64,000 nt of DNA, taken from NCBI GenBank assembly GCA_020310875.1, contig CM035432.1:100116512-100180511 (forward strand), written 5' to 3'. Below, piece after piece: positions 11,524-22,444 of this stretch. The translations under genes were made by a program, and so were the position numbers. Position 1 is the stretch's first letter. Each line of letters starts with the position of its first letter. The stretch is from Ceratopteris richardii (taxonomy: Eukaryota > Streptophyta > Polypodiopsida > Polypodiales > Pteridaceae). Under the pieces are notes generated by a model. That model had not been told where the DNA came from and searched no databases. It saw only the letters and a list, made by a program, of their open reading frames with translations.

Positions 11524-11863
11524 TGTTGAGGTTGATGCAACACATCAAGAACATATGAAGGACAAGTAGATGAGTGAGATAGAGTAAATGACCATGGAGA
11601 AAGAGAGAAATCCTCTATCATACACACAAGTAGACAGAGAGTGCAATGTATAATCTAGAAAAAAAGAGTCATTCTCCTCCACTACGCATTCACACGGATA
11701 TATAAGAAAAGGTGTGCCATATAATTAACTGAACCGTTGGGCATTTCTTATACAAGATGGAAGAGGCCTTCAGCCAATCAAAAGTAGATAAGCCCTTTCC
11801 TTGGATTACCCTCTTGATAAGAGGTGTTCACATGATGAAAATAAAACTAGATCATCTCCAATA
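11524..11863 (-). repeat. 5' LTR of TR-GAG element
   Basis: 340-bp partner of 9112-9449. Window-strand ends are TGTTGAGG and TCCAATA (the latter mutated from TCCAACA). Confidence 0.8.
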
Positions 11864-13295
11864 GGAGTCATTGAAGCAAAAATAGAACTCCCTTCTTTTC
11901 CAAAGATGGTCCAAGAAAAAAGAAGCAGGGCAACCTAGGGGGTAGATAAAATAGACATGTGCTTAGCAACCGATGCAAAATAGAGTACCTCATGGATTGA
12001 AGCAAATTTGTAGGTGCAAGAGTGAACAGTACTCTGCTCCTATAATAAGACCCCAAAGATGCACCAAACAAACAACTTAGTCAAAGACTACAACATAGGA
12101 AGAGTCTAGGAGGAAACCTTGGTGAGTCATCTCCATCTAGATACCTAAGTGGTCAACGAAGGAAGCTACCAATGCTAGACAAATCCAAGTGCCTAAGACT
12201 TGCTTACACAGTCAACATGCCACAAGAAATCCTCTAGTGTGAAGGTAGCACTCACATGCACTCACTCAATAGGCTCCAAAGCTAAAACATGTCATCACAA
12301 CAAGAGAACATGCATATTCACCTAGTACTACTTCGAAATGGGTATCCAAAAAGTTTCGGATAATTCCAGAATCATCTCTAAAACCCTTAAATGTAATTAA
12401 TGAAAAAAATCCATAATCCCCTCTGAGAAGATGGGAAATTTAATTGTACTAAACCACCTAATTTAACATTGTAAATTAATTTTACATTATTAGATGCATT
12501 TGGAGTTCATTGCAAATCTATACTATGCATCTAGGATCAAATAAAATTATAACTTCCACACACATTCACTCAGAGACACTTGACTAACAACTAACTCCCA
12601 CAAATGTCGTGTTGGTATTGCAATGGGAACAAGTTTTCATCTCTTTCTTGTTGTAATACTAATATGATCTTCTTCTTCTTCTAGCAGATAAGCCATCAAC
12701 AATTATTATCTCACTCATGGCTAATACTGTAGGCACCAGTTTGCTGATAGGGAAAAATCAACCAATAATTGAAATAGAAAACTTGCCTCTTGAAGTGCCA
12801 CCAATCGAGTAGCCAGTAGACTTATGCCACCTTCATCATATACCCATCCAGAATCCATCGACAAGATTGATAGAAAGGTTAGTGGGAACTCTCATTGGCT
12901 CAATGGGATGCGAGGGTAGTTAGGAGAGGTTGCATACATATGGGAGTCAAAGTGCAAGTTCGATAATGTGTGGGGGAGATTTAAACTTTTCTCAAGAGAA
13001 TTTGAGCAACTATAGAACACCACCAAACTTCAAGAAATTTGACAAGTTGCAGGGTTGGCATACTATTTCAATGCCACGTTACCAAAGGCCGATTTTAAAC
13101 GATTCTATTACCTGGTATCCACCTTGCAGGCGAGTGGTGTAAGAGACAAATCAAGAACCTTTATTATTTCTTCTTTTTTGTGCAACAATGAATTGAAGGA
13201 GTTCAAGTTCACATTGAAATTAGTAAGAGGTGCACAGAACATGCATGAAACAAATGTTCCTTTGGAAAAAGAAACATTTGTTGAAGTTAGATGCC
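11864..13295. other. Unassigned DNA, probably more retroelement debris
   Basis: Right flank of the TR-GAG insertion. Short frames at about 12930-13300 (for example VSTLQASGVRDKS) show no motif I recognise. No tRNA, clear repeat or intact gene seen. Confidence 0.4.
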
Positions 13296-13510
13296 TGTGA
13301 AAGCACGCCAACAGCATAAGAAAGAGAAAGAAGCTTGAAGCAAAACAAAAAATACTGAATGTATTACCACTACAATGTACAAAGATAATTAGCACATTAG
13401 GACAATAGGCACATATACAAGCCGAGGGAAAAAAACCTCCTAAAGAGGGAAAAAAAGTGCCCTGATGGTCTTAGAGTGTTCACACACATCACTACCTAAA
13501 TATATCAACA
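13296..13510 (-). repeat. Probable 3' LTR of minus-strand copia relic
   Basis: On the minus strand the sequence after RNase H reaches a polypurine tract and then TGTTGATATA at 13510. It ends with a plausible ...TTTCACA at 13296, giving a 215-bp LTR. No second copy exists in the window, so the far end is a guess. Confidence 0.45.
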
Positions 13511-13524
13511 AATCCCCTCTGGGA
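13511..13524 (-). other. Polypurine tract of minus-strand copia relic
   Basis: Minus strand TCCCAGAGGGGATT just before the putative LTR. Confidence 0.55.
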
Positions 13525-13583
13525 GTGATATGGTGAACAAGGAGCTGACACTCATGTATAAGGAAGTGCCAAGCTATGTGGAA

Positions 13584-15800
13584 TCAATCCACAAAAGGAA
13601 GTAAGCCCAAAGCTTTGGGAAAAGCTTCAAACTTCTCCCTAGGGAGAGCCTTTGTAAAAAGGTCTGCAATGTTCTCTTGCGTGGGCACATATGCCAAACT
13701 AATCTCTCGAGTAGGGAACCTCTCCCTGACATAATGATAATGCACCTCAATGTGCTTAGTGCGAGCATGGAACACACGGTTCCTCACAATTGCCAATGCG
13801 CTCTCAGTGTCAATGAAGATCGTGGTGGTAGAAGACTGACCAACACCAAAATCAGCCATAAGGCATCTGAGCCACACACACTCAACAATCATTGTGAAAG
13901 CTACCCTATACTCAGCCTCACAACTAGAAGTGGCTGTAGTAGGCTACTTCTTGCTCAACCAAGATATACATGAGCTACCAAGCATGAAGCAAAAGCCACT
14001 AGAGGACACATGAGTGCCATAGCAACCAACCCAATCACTGTCAGAAAAGCATGCTAATCTGGTGATAGTGATCCCCCCTTGGGATAAAACAATCCAAGTA
14101 GTCGGGTACCACTCAAGTAGCGAAAGATGCACTTAACTACCTACCAATGCTTGACACTTGGGCAATGCATAAACCTGCTCATCTATGAGACAACAAACTG
14201 AATATCTAGACAATTAATGCATAAGTAAATCAAGCATCCAACAGCCTGCTGATAGAGAACAACATCAAATGCATGTCCAACATCATGAAGACTCATCGTA
14301 AACCTGTCCCCATAGGAGTGGCAATGGGCTTACAGTCTTCAAGGCCAAAATGCTCCAATAATGTGTCAATATATTTCATGTGACACAAAGACAGTCCACC
14401 ATCAACTTGCATAAACTGAATGCCCAAATAGTGATGCAAATGCCCCAAATCAGACATCTCAAATGAAGCATGCAAATCAGCCTTGGAATCAGCAATATGC
14501 ATGTCATAAGGACCACTGAGCAGCATGTCATCAACATACACCACAATGATTAGAAGCACATCATTAGCACGCTTAACATATAAGGTGCTTTCAATTGGAG
14601 TGTTCTCAAAACCATGTGCAATGAGATAAGCATGTATCTTTTCATACCAAGCATGTGCTGCTTGCTTTAAACCATCTAATGACTTCTTTAACCTGCACAC
14701 CTAGTTTTCATGCCCCTTGTACACAAAGCCACTGGGCTGAAAAACATACACTTCTTCATGTAAGTCACCATTCAGAAATGCTCTTTTAATGTCCAACTAA
14801 TGTACATTCCAAGCATGATGAAATGCAAGTGCACAGATGCTACGAACAGTAGTCATTCTGCAAGTAGGAGCAAAGGTTTCATAAAAATCAATGCCTCTTT
14901 CTTGCGCATAACCCTTTGCAACAAGCCTAGCCTTATACCTGTCAACTGTTGCATTAGGTTTACACTTCAGCTTGTATACCCACTTAGTGCCAATGGCCTT
15001 CTTGCCAGGAGGCAAGTCACATAAAGACTAGGTACCATTTTTCATGATAACATCATATTCAGATTGCATTGCAACCATCCAATGTTCAGAATTTTGTGCT
15101 TCATCAAACGAAATTGGTTCAGTCTCATCATAGAGACTAGAGGCAGCCATAGCATAGCAGTCTGATGCAAAAGAGGCACCATGAGAGCTTGAACGAGTAC
15201 GATATGATAGAGGTGCATATAATTTGCTATCACGCAAAGTCTACACTAGCCATTTTGGCATAGTTTTTACCTGTTCAATATCTGTTCTCTCATCAACAAG
15301 CATCATGTAAATCTACATCAGAAATAGAATGATCTACATCATCACATGCAACGTGCAAAGGTTGAGAAGTTGCCTCATTAGGACCAACACTAGACTATCT
15401 ACCTGTAAAAAGAGATAACAAAGTATCATACATGTCTTTGGAGCTAGTAGATGTCTCCTTAGTACATGAAAGCAATGGTTGAATAACATCTTCCACAAAA
15501 AAAACATCACATCTAACCTGAATGCATTTAGTCTGTGGATGATACAGACAATAACCTTTACTTTCTGAACTGTACCCAACAAAAATACATCTTATTGCTT
15601 TATCATCTAATTTTCTACGATGTTGTTCAGGCACTAATGCATATGCCAAACAAACAAAAATAGGTAGATGAGCAATAGATGGCTTGTGACCATGCCAAGC
15701 CTCATATGGAGTGATAGACTGTAGTGCTTTAGTGGGACACCTATTAAGTACATATGCTACACACATAACAACCTCAAGCTAGAAACTGTGTGGTAAAGTT
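13584..15800 (-). pseudogene. Ty1/copia pol 3' half (integrase end, RT, RNase H)
   Basis: Reading right to left. The integrase C-terminus (15395-15766) has VAYVLNRCPTKALQSITPYEAWHG and IRCIFVGYSSESKGYCLY. RT pieces at 15028-15237, 14797-15015 (KAIGTKWVYKLKCKPNATVD) and 14293-14700 carry the catalytic YVDD in VVYVDDMLLSG. RNase H is at 13944-14132 and 13584-13892 (ARTKHIEVHYHYVRE, IADLFTKALPR). Stops and frameshifts separate the pieces. Gag, protease and the catalytic part of integrase are absent: homology stops near 15800. Relation to the other copia elements here is only at superfamily level. Confidence 0.85.
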
Positions 15801-16080
15801 TGACACCACAACCAAGAAAAAGTGGATCCCAAAGTTAGAACTAAAATGGCCATTGAATCAGGTAGAGAATTCCTCTCCCACTCATGTTGAGTCAAATGCA
15901 CTTTGATTATGCATGATAGGGCCCCATTACAAGGCTATGCATTTGACACACTAGTTTCTCTATATCAATAGTAGTGCACTCCACAAAGAATAGGAAATAC
16001 CTTGTACTATACACTAATAGTAATAAACCGAACTAAACATTGCTTCGGCTATGACACTAACTTTTTTGTTTTCCTTTTAG
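15801..16080. other. Unassigned DNA; possible intron 3' end
   Basis: No copia homology. The last 15 bases are a pyrimidine tract ending in TTTTAG at 16080, a good plant 3' splice site in front of the coding-like stretch that follows. Confidence 0.35.
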
Positions 16081-16264
16081 CAAAAACTACTTATGAAAAG
16101 ATCAGGTACTATGTTCCTTTTACACTCTGAGAGCTGACACACTGAATAGACGACGTCTCCATGACAATAAATGAAATTGATCACAAGTTTGATACTCATA
16201 GCATTGATGGTAAAGGGAATATTCCATGGGATATTTCCTATCAGAGTCGTAAATCATTTATATT
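16081..16264 (+). pseudogene. Coding-like fragment, unknown, left of Tnt1-like element
   Basis: One frame reads KTTYEKIRYYVPFTL, two stops, then a clean run including MTINEIDHKFDTHSIDGKGN and PWDISYQSRKS up to the copia element at 16265. The preceding sequence looks like an intron end. The acidic, polar composition resembles the frame that restarts at 22445 right of the element, so the two may be one gene split by the insertion. Not recognised; coding nature is inferred from composition and the splice-like boundary. Confidence 0.35.
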
Positions 16265-16611
16265 TGTTAGGTTGGTTCAACTAGCCTAAGCCGCGTATGG
16301 CAATTTCGCAGGTGGTGGCCGCCCATGCTCTACCGCCCATGTATAGCCATCCAGGAAAGGCCACCCATGATCCTATATATACATGACTTCTGCACTACTG
16401 GAGACATCGAATTGAGCCAGCATACCTCTACCTTGTATCTCCCTATCTAGAGTTGTCTAGATCACCATTTAAGCTATACCTTGAGAGTGCACAGGTGGAC
16501 AATGCCATCATCTTTGTACTTGCTGTTAGTAGAAAATTGTTGAGATTCTCCTATATCTGTTATCTTCTCTGCTACTACTCCTGTGTTATATTGCGTAACT
16601 AGTGTCTTACA
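16265..16611 (+). repeat. 5' LTR of Tnt1-like element (left part divergent)
   Basis: Bases from about 16329 to 16611 match 22163-22444. Left of that it has TGTTAG at 16265 like the 3' LTR but otherwise unrelated and shorter sequence. The true start is uncertain. Confidence 0.6.
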
Positions 16612-16624
16612 TGGTATCAGAGCC
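16612..16624 (+). other. Primer-binding site
   Basis: TGGTATCAGAGCC immediately follows the LTR end CTTACA; initiator tRNA-Met type. Confidence 0.9.
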
Positions 16625-16694
16625 GTAAGGTTTGAATATCTTGAGAAGTATCACTATTTTAGCCTACTAGAAGAATAGAATATCCGTAGATTAT

Positions 16695-17615
16695 TTGAGT
16701 GATTACATGATGGCTTCATCATCAAACACTGGTCTTGGTGCTTCAGCTAATGTTAATGCTCCACCTATTCGAATTCGCCCACCTGCATTCACTGAAGGGA
16801 AGCTGAATGGAACCAAGTATACACTCTGGAAGTTCAAAATTTCTGCAATTTTGGACTCCTATGAACTACTTGACACTATCATGGGACTGATGGGATTGGA
16901 TCGAAAGCCTATACTAGTTGAAGATCTAGTAAATTCAAGATTGATGATTCAGCCAGATCCAGATCTTCTACGAGCTTGGAAGAGGCACAATGTTGATGCA
17001 TTATGTGCAATTGTCACTAGTGTAAGTCATTTCGTGCTTACTTTACTTCAACATACTACTAAAGCACATGAGGCTTGGGGCATATTGGCTTGAGAATATG
17101 AGATCAAGAACCAGACTAGGATACAAAATTTAGAAAATCAGTTGGCAAATGAAAAGCATTCTGATTCTGAAAAGGCTGAAGATTTTATCAAACGGATAAA
17201 ACATCTTCAAGATCAATTGGCTAGAGTTGGTGTTGTTATAACACAAGAAGAGGTAGCTGGAAGATGTGTACGTGTTCTTCCAGCAAAGTATGATGGATTA
17301 GTAACAGCCCTTAACACTCAGGTAAGACCAACTCTCCTTACATTTGAAGAGTTTTGTGCTATGCTTTTAGAAGAAGAGATGCGGTTGAAGAATCGGCAAA
17401 GTACAACTGATGCTGCATTCTCAACAAATGCAAAAGGTAAAGGCTCTTCTGATGGATCAAAGAAGAAGCTAAAGAAGAAGAAGTTCACAGGAAGTTGCTT
17501 CTATTGTGCAAAGAAAGGCCATGCCATCAAGGATTGCCGAAAGAAGCAAGATGATGAATGGAATGGGACTGTAAAATCATCGTGGAAGAACAAAGAGTCT
17601 GCAAACAACACATAG
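16695..17615 (+). pseudogene. gag of Tnt1-like element
   Basis: One frame interrupted by TGA at 17091-17093 and TAG at 17613-17615. The N-terminal part has the copia pattern NGTKYTLWKFKISAILDSYE. The middle has DQLARVGVVITQEEVAGR and LPAKYDGLV, typical of UBN2 gags. A canonical CCHC zinc knuckle CFYCAKKGHAIKDC sits near 17494-17535 in a Lys-rich region. ATG at 16695 is possible; MMASSS slightly downstream (about 16707) is an equally good start. Nucleocapsid role is inferred from the family. Confidence 0.8.
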
Positions 17616-18112
17616 CTCGAACTTTAGGTAGCTATTGAAGAGGTATGCTCATCTTCTCAAGATTGTGTTGATGAACCATGGATTTTAGATAGTGGAGCTT
17701 CTTGCCATAGGACCAGTAAAAAAGATTGGTATAATTCCCTAGTACCTCTATGGGAATCCATCAATGTAGTGGTGGGAAATGACTCCAAGTGTCCAGCGGA
17801 AGGAACTGGAACCATCTTTTTTATCACTTCTCTAGGTGTTGAGAAAAAGTTATCCGATGTTCTCTATGTACCTACACTTAAAAGAAATTTGTTGTCAGTT
17901 TCTACAATAACAGATCATGGACTCGAAGTTCACTTCAATAAGAGTGGTGCAGAAATCATGGATTCATCAGGTAATGTAGTAGGTAAAGGCATAAGACGTG
18001 ATAAGTTGTATGAGTTAAGTGACTTAACTGCTACAGAAGATAAAGATGTAAGCAAGTTATGGCACCAATGATTTGGGCATCTCGGATTTGTAGTTTTGAA
18101 GGAGATGCAAAG
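17616..18112 (+). pseudogene. Protease and pre-integrase region, left piece
   Basis: Same frame as gag. Retropepsin motif WILDSGASCHRTS near 17680, then LSDVLYVPTLKRNLLSV and a GAG-pre-integrase start KLWHQ, a TGA at 18069-18071, FGHLGF, LKEMQ. It is broken at 18112 by the solo LTR; the frame resumes in phase at 19197 if the LTR and one duplication copy are ignored. Confidence 0.8.
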
Positions 18113-19191
18113 TGTTGGAACATCAAGCTTACACTATGCTTGAGGTGGATTTGATCTACATCAAAGGGTATCGCATCGAAAGAATATCCGTTGGAGAGTT
18201 CTTTTTTCATATGCTCATTTATTGTATTTTTTGAGAGATTTTTGATGGTTCATTTACCGTTGTAAAAGCCTTGAGCTTTACACATGTAAAGGTAGAAATA
18301 TAGAGCCAAAATCCCACGAATTTGTGGTGGTTGAAGTTTCAGTCAATCAAGCAATCAATCACCTAAAAGTAGATCAAACTAGATCTTCACTTTTCCTAGA
18401 TTGTAGAAAAGTAAATTGATTCCCTCCAACAACCATTCCCACCTTCATTTGAATTCAAATTTCTCTTGTAAAAGTCGTGAAACACTTCTAGAGGCTATAT
18501 AAAGACTTGAAATCACTTGTACATTACATGGAAGCAATATACATACACTTGTAACCATCAATGTCTTGCTCCTTCAATTCTCTGCATCATCTTCTTCGCC
18601 AAGAGTAATATTGTAGAGGCTTCTGCTCTCTTTCCAGAGCTCCAAATTGAGTGCAAGATGACTCATTGGAAAGATATAAGTGTCTAAATTATGCCTATAA
18701 ATTTTGAAAGCATTTGATTCAGTAGAGTGGGAGAAATCTAAGTTTTTTTGTCTCAGGGTCAATCTCTACATATTCCTGAAAAATAGGAAGTACCACCGGT
18801 GAATGTCGCATTCATTCCTACAGCCTATTTTTCTTATTCCTTATACTTTTGTGCATTCCATACACTCAATCCTATGTGTATCACTCCCATAAAAGGATTT
18901 TTTCTAATTGTAATCACGCTGGTCGCTATGGGCATTTGAAGTTCATTGTCTCTTCCATAGATAGTAAGTTTTTTGAGCTAGTCGACCCGTGAACCTATCT
19001 GTTTTGTATGGACTCATTCTCCTTGATGCTCCAAAGTACATAGTGTGTTTCTTTGCACTTATTGCATGCTTATAAGGTCTATTTGAGTTTCCATAAGCTC
19101 AAGGGCTGGTCTTGTGCCGGTTGGCTTGACCAAACTTCGTCACTTCGAAACGCACTTTTCTACCTTCTACAAGCTTCTCCAAGTTCTTTCA
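18113..19191 (+). mobile_element. Solo LTR, 1079 bp, with CAAAG target duplication
   Basis: Starts TGTTGGAACA and ends TCTTTCA, flanked by perfect CAAAG (18108-18112 and 19192-19196). The flanks join two parts of one copia pre-integrase frame without phase change, which confirms both ends. There is no PBS, PPT or coding interior, so this is the footprint of LTR-LTR recombination. The first 230 bases of a related LTR occur at 49478-49704. Confidence 0.9.
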
Positions 19192-19196
19192 CAAAG

Positions 19197-20130
19197 AACA
19201 GGGATGGTTGCTCATTTGCTTGCATTTTCAGAGTTGTAGGAAACTTGTGAAGGTTGTATGATGGGCAAGCAACAACGAAAGGCATTTCCAAGAGAGACCA
19301 GCAATCGATCTCAAGCTCCTCTAGAGTTAGGACATGGTCATCTCTGCAGTAAAATATGTACACCTGCTTTAGGAGGATCTTTCTACTTTTTTCTATTAGT
19401 CGACGTTTATAGTAGAAAGATGTGGGTTTATTTCATTCGAGAGAAGGCTGATGCTTTTGAAAAATTTAAAATGTGGCATAAGTATGGCGAAAATGAATCA
19501 AGAAGGAAAATGAAGAAATTCAGAACAGATAGAGGAGGTGAATTCTTGTCAACAGAATTCAATAATTATTGTAAGGAGCATGGTGTGAAAAGGAAACTTA
19601 CCACAACTCATACACCTCAACAAAATGGTGTTGTTGAGCGCAAGAATAGGACAATAGTTGAAATGGCTCATTGTATGTTAAGGGCTCAAGACATGCCTGA
19701 TTCATTTTGGGCAAAAGTAGTCAATACAACAGCCTACATCCTCAATCGAAGCTACACAAAAGCACTGAAGGGAATGAATGCTCAAGAAGCATATTCTGGT
19801 AAAAAGCCTTCAATTTTGCATTTCAAAATTTTTGGTTGTTTTTGTTATGCACATATTCTTGATTTAACAAGATCAAAGTTGGATTCAAAAATAAAAAACT
19901 GTGTCTTCCTAGGATCTAGTGAAGAGTCTAAAGCATACAGGTTGTGGGATCATGAGGCAAGGAAGATTTTTATCAGCCAAGATGTGGTGTTTGATGAACG
20001 AGCACACTTAGTAGAAGATAAAGGTAAATATACTATCTCATCAAACAGAGAAATTCTCACCTTGTGCCTATCAAAAGACAAGTTAAAGTTGAGGAGGAGG
20101 AAACATCTGATGGAGAAATTTCCTCAATAA
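19197..20130 (+). pseudogene. Integrase of Tnt1-like element
   Basis: The frame resumes at 19197 (RTGMVAHLLAFSEL, stop, ETCEGCMMGKQQRKAF), completing the zinc-binding region with its CX2C. The core has LVDVYSRKMWVYFI, then RTDRGGEFLS (second catalytic Asp) and TPQQNGVVERKNRTIVE (Glu). The first-Asp motif is degraded (GHGHLCSK where H-D-H or H-T-D is expected). The end has HFKIFGCFCYAHI and SQDVVFDE. Stop at about 20128-20130; a frameshift near 20060 carries coding into another frame. Confidence 0.85.
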
Positions 20131-21833
20131 AAAGCCAACCAGTTGTTGCTGCACAACATAAGCCACTACCGAAGTGGGCACAACAGCTCTTTGATGATCA
20201 CAATCCACATGTAGATGTACCAGAATCATCCTCAGATGGATTATGAAGATCAAAGAGAATAGAGGAGCAAAGAAGAGCCTCAGAACACATTATTAACATG
20301 GCTCTAATGGAAGATATCATGGGCTCGATAAAGGAACCTACCACCATTGAAGAAGCCCTTGATGATCCAGGTTGGAGAGCGACAATGCAGTCTGAGTATG
20401 ATAGTATACTAAAAAATGATACCTGAGATCTAGTCGACTTGCTGCCAAAGAAGAAGGTAATAGGTACTAAATGGATTTGGAAAGCTAAGTATAAAGCAAA
20501 TGGAACATTAGAAAAGTATAAGGCAAGATTAGTTGCACAAAATTTATCATAGATCAAAGGATTTGATGTTCAAGAAACTTTTGCACCAACAACACACATG
20601 ACAACTATTCAGACGGTACTTGCAGTAGCTGCACAAAAGGCCTAGCCTATTTTCTAGATGGATGTCAAATCTTCATTTTGGAATGGTCACCTCAAGGAGG
20701 AGGTATATGCATCTCAACCACTAGGTTTTGAGGTGCCCAATTCAAAAAATAAAATTTGTAGGTTGAAGAAAGCTTTGTATGGACTTAAGCAAGCTCCACG
20801 GGCTTGGTACCAATGGATAGATAATTTTCTCAAAAATATGGGTTTTGAAAGAAGTACTTGTGATGCTAACTTTTATGTAATGAAAAGGGATATCAAGCTA
20901 GTTGTTATCATTCTATATGTAGATGATTTGATCATTATAGAAGATCATCCAGAATTCATCAATCAAACTCAGATCAGCTTGGGAATTGAGTTTGAAATGA
21001 CAGACTTAGGTCTACTCCATTTTTGTCTGGGAATTGAAGTATGACAAATGAAGAATGGCATTTTCATCTCACAACAAAAATATGCCAAAGAAATTCTCAA
21101 GGCATTTGGAATGATGGACTGCAAACCAACTTGCGCACCTATGGAGGTAAATCATAAGCTATCTATGGATGATAACATGCCTAATGTAGATGCTAAGAAG
21201 TATAGGAAGCTTGTTGGAAGTCTTATTTTTCTGTGCAACACTAGATCAGACATTTGCTATGCTGTTGGAGTGTTAAGTAGGTTTTCCAACAAACCTAAGG
21301 AGAGTCACTAGAATGCTGGAATGCAAATTCTAAGGTACATTGCAGGAACCTTGGATTTTGGTATTTTTTATACCACAGGTGATACACTTCAAGGATATTG
21401 TGATTCAGATTAGGCTGGATATTGTGATCCTAGAAAATCAATTTCTGCATATTGTTTCTCACTTGGTTCAGGAATATTTTCTTGGGTAAGTAGGAAGCAA
21501 CAAACTCTCGCACTCTCCTCCGTTGAAGCAGAGTACAAAGCAGCTTGTTTTGCTTGTTGTGAGGCAGTTTGGTTAAGGAGAATTCTTGTAGATCTAGGCT
21601 TTCCATCAAATATGGTGACTATGCTCAAGTGTGATAATCAAAGTTGTATGGCTATTGCAAAGAACCCAGTATTTCATGTTCGTACCAAACACATAGAAGT
21701 AGAGTACCATTACATTCGTGAGCTAATTGAAGATGAAATTGTGGAGCTAGAATATTGCCCAACAGAGGAAAATTGTGTTGACATATTCACTAAAGCACTT
21801 GGAAGAGAGCAGCTCAACATGCATCTTCAATAG
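20131..21833 (+). pseudogene. RT and RNase H of Tnt1-like element
   Basis: Single frame (that of 20064) with about eight stops. RT motifs: [51 protein letters not shown] and catalytic YVDDLI near 20917. RNase H: after a stop at 21309, SSVEAEYKAA near 21520, VRTKHIEVEYHYIRE near 21680, ending CVDIFTKALGREQL. The final stop is at 21831-21833, about 55 bases before the 3' LTR. Clearly non-functional. Confidence 0.85.
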
Positions 21834-21878
21834 ATGGGCATAGGACCGAGACCTACTTGACTTATCATCGGTAAACAT

Positions 21879-21888
21879 TGAGGGGGGG
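21879..21888 (+). other. Polypurine tract
   Basis: TGAGGGGGGG directly before the LTR start TGTTAG at 21889. Confidence 0.8.
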
Positions 21889-22444
21889 TGTTAGTATATG
21901 ATCAATGTCTACCCCTCATGATTGTATGCACATTTTGTAAGGCCCCCATTATGAGGAGAAGCCAAGCGTGCATTACCCAATTCATAGGAATCCCCACTTG
22001 CATGTTGGATGAAGGTCATATTGGACCATGTAAGGTATTGTAAGGAAAGGGAGTTACCAGGGTCCCCAATTGTGGGGTCCGGGGTAGCGGTGAGCAGCCC
22101 CAACTGGGGGGTCCAAGGGGGCCAGCGGGCCCCTTGGTGGGGGTTTGGTGGGGGACCACACTCTACCGCCCATGTATAGCCGTCCATGGAAGGCCACCCA
22201 TGATCCTATATATACATGACTTCTACACTACTTGAGACATCGAAGTGAGTCAGCATACCTCTACCTTGTATCTCCCTATCTAGAGTTGTGTAGATTACCA
22301 TTTAAGCTCTACCTTGAGAGTGCACGGGTGGACAATGCCATCATCTTTGTACTTGTTGTTAGTAGAAAATTGTTGAGATTCTCCTATATCTGTTATCTTG
22401 TCTGCTACTGCTCCTGTGTTATATTGCATAACTAGTGTCTTACA
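21889..22444 (+). repeat. 3' LTR of Tnt1-like element
   Basis: 556 bp, TGTTAG...CTTACA. The last 280 bases match the 5' LTR closely. The first 270 bases include a G/C-rich stretch (about 22060-22150) absent from the 5' LTR. A TATATATA motif near 22206 could be its TATA box. Confidence 0.8.

Larger units (their letters stand above)
9112..11863 (-). mobile_element. Gag-only non-autonomous copia element (TR-GAG type)
   Basis: About 2.75 kb, minus strand. Terminal direct repeats 9112-9449 and 11524-11863 (338 and 340 bp, TG...CA, right copy ends ATA). On the minus strand the 5' LTR is followed by a degenerate PBS (TAGTATTAGAGC, two mismatches to the tRNA-Met PBS). A gag ORF follows, then a polypurine tract against the 3' LTR. 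Flanks GGACT (9107-9111) and GGAGT (11864-11868) look like a target duplication with one change. There is no protease, integrase or RT, so it would depend on another copia for mobilisation. It is inserted in the gypsy relic region. Confidence 0.8.
16265..22444 (+). mobile_element. Degenerate Tnt1/Tork-like copia element with nested solo LTR
   Basis: PBS at 16612, gag, protease, pre-integrase, integrase, RT, RNase H, polypurine tract and 3' LTR are all present in copia order on the plus strand. The 3' LTR (21889-22444) is clear. The 5' LTR matches only in its last 280 bases; left of about 16329 it differs. A 1079-bp solo LTR plus 5-bp duplication is nested in the pre-integrase region. Many in-frame stops and one frameshift near 20060 show that it is old. 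No convincing target duplication was found (ATATT left, ATGCT right). Confidence 0.85.
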
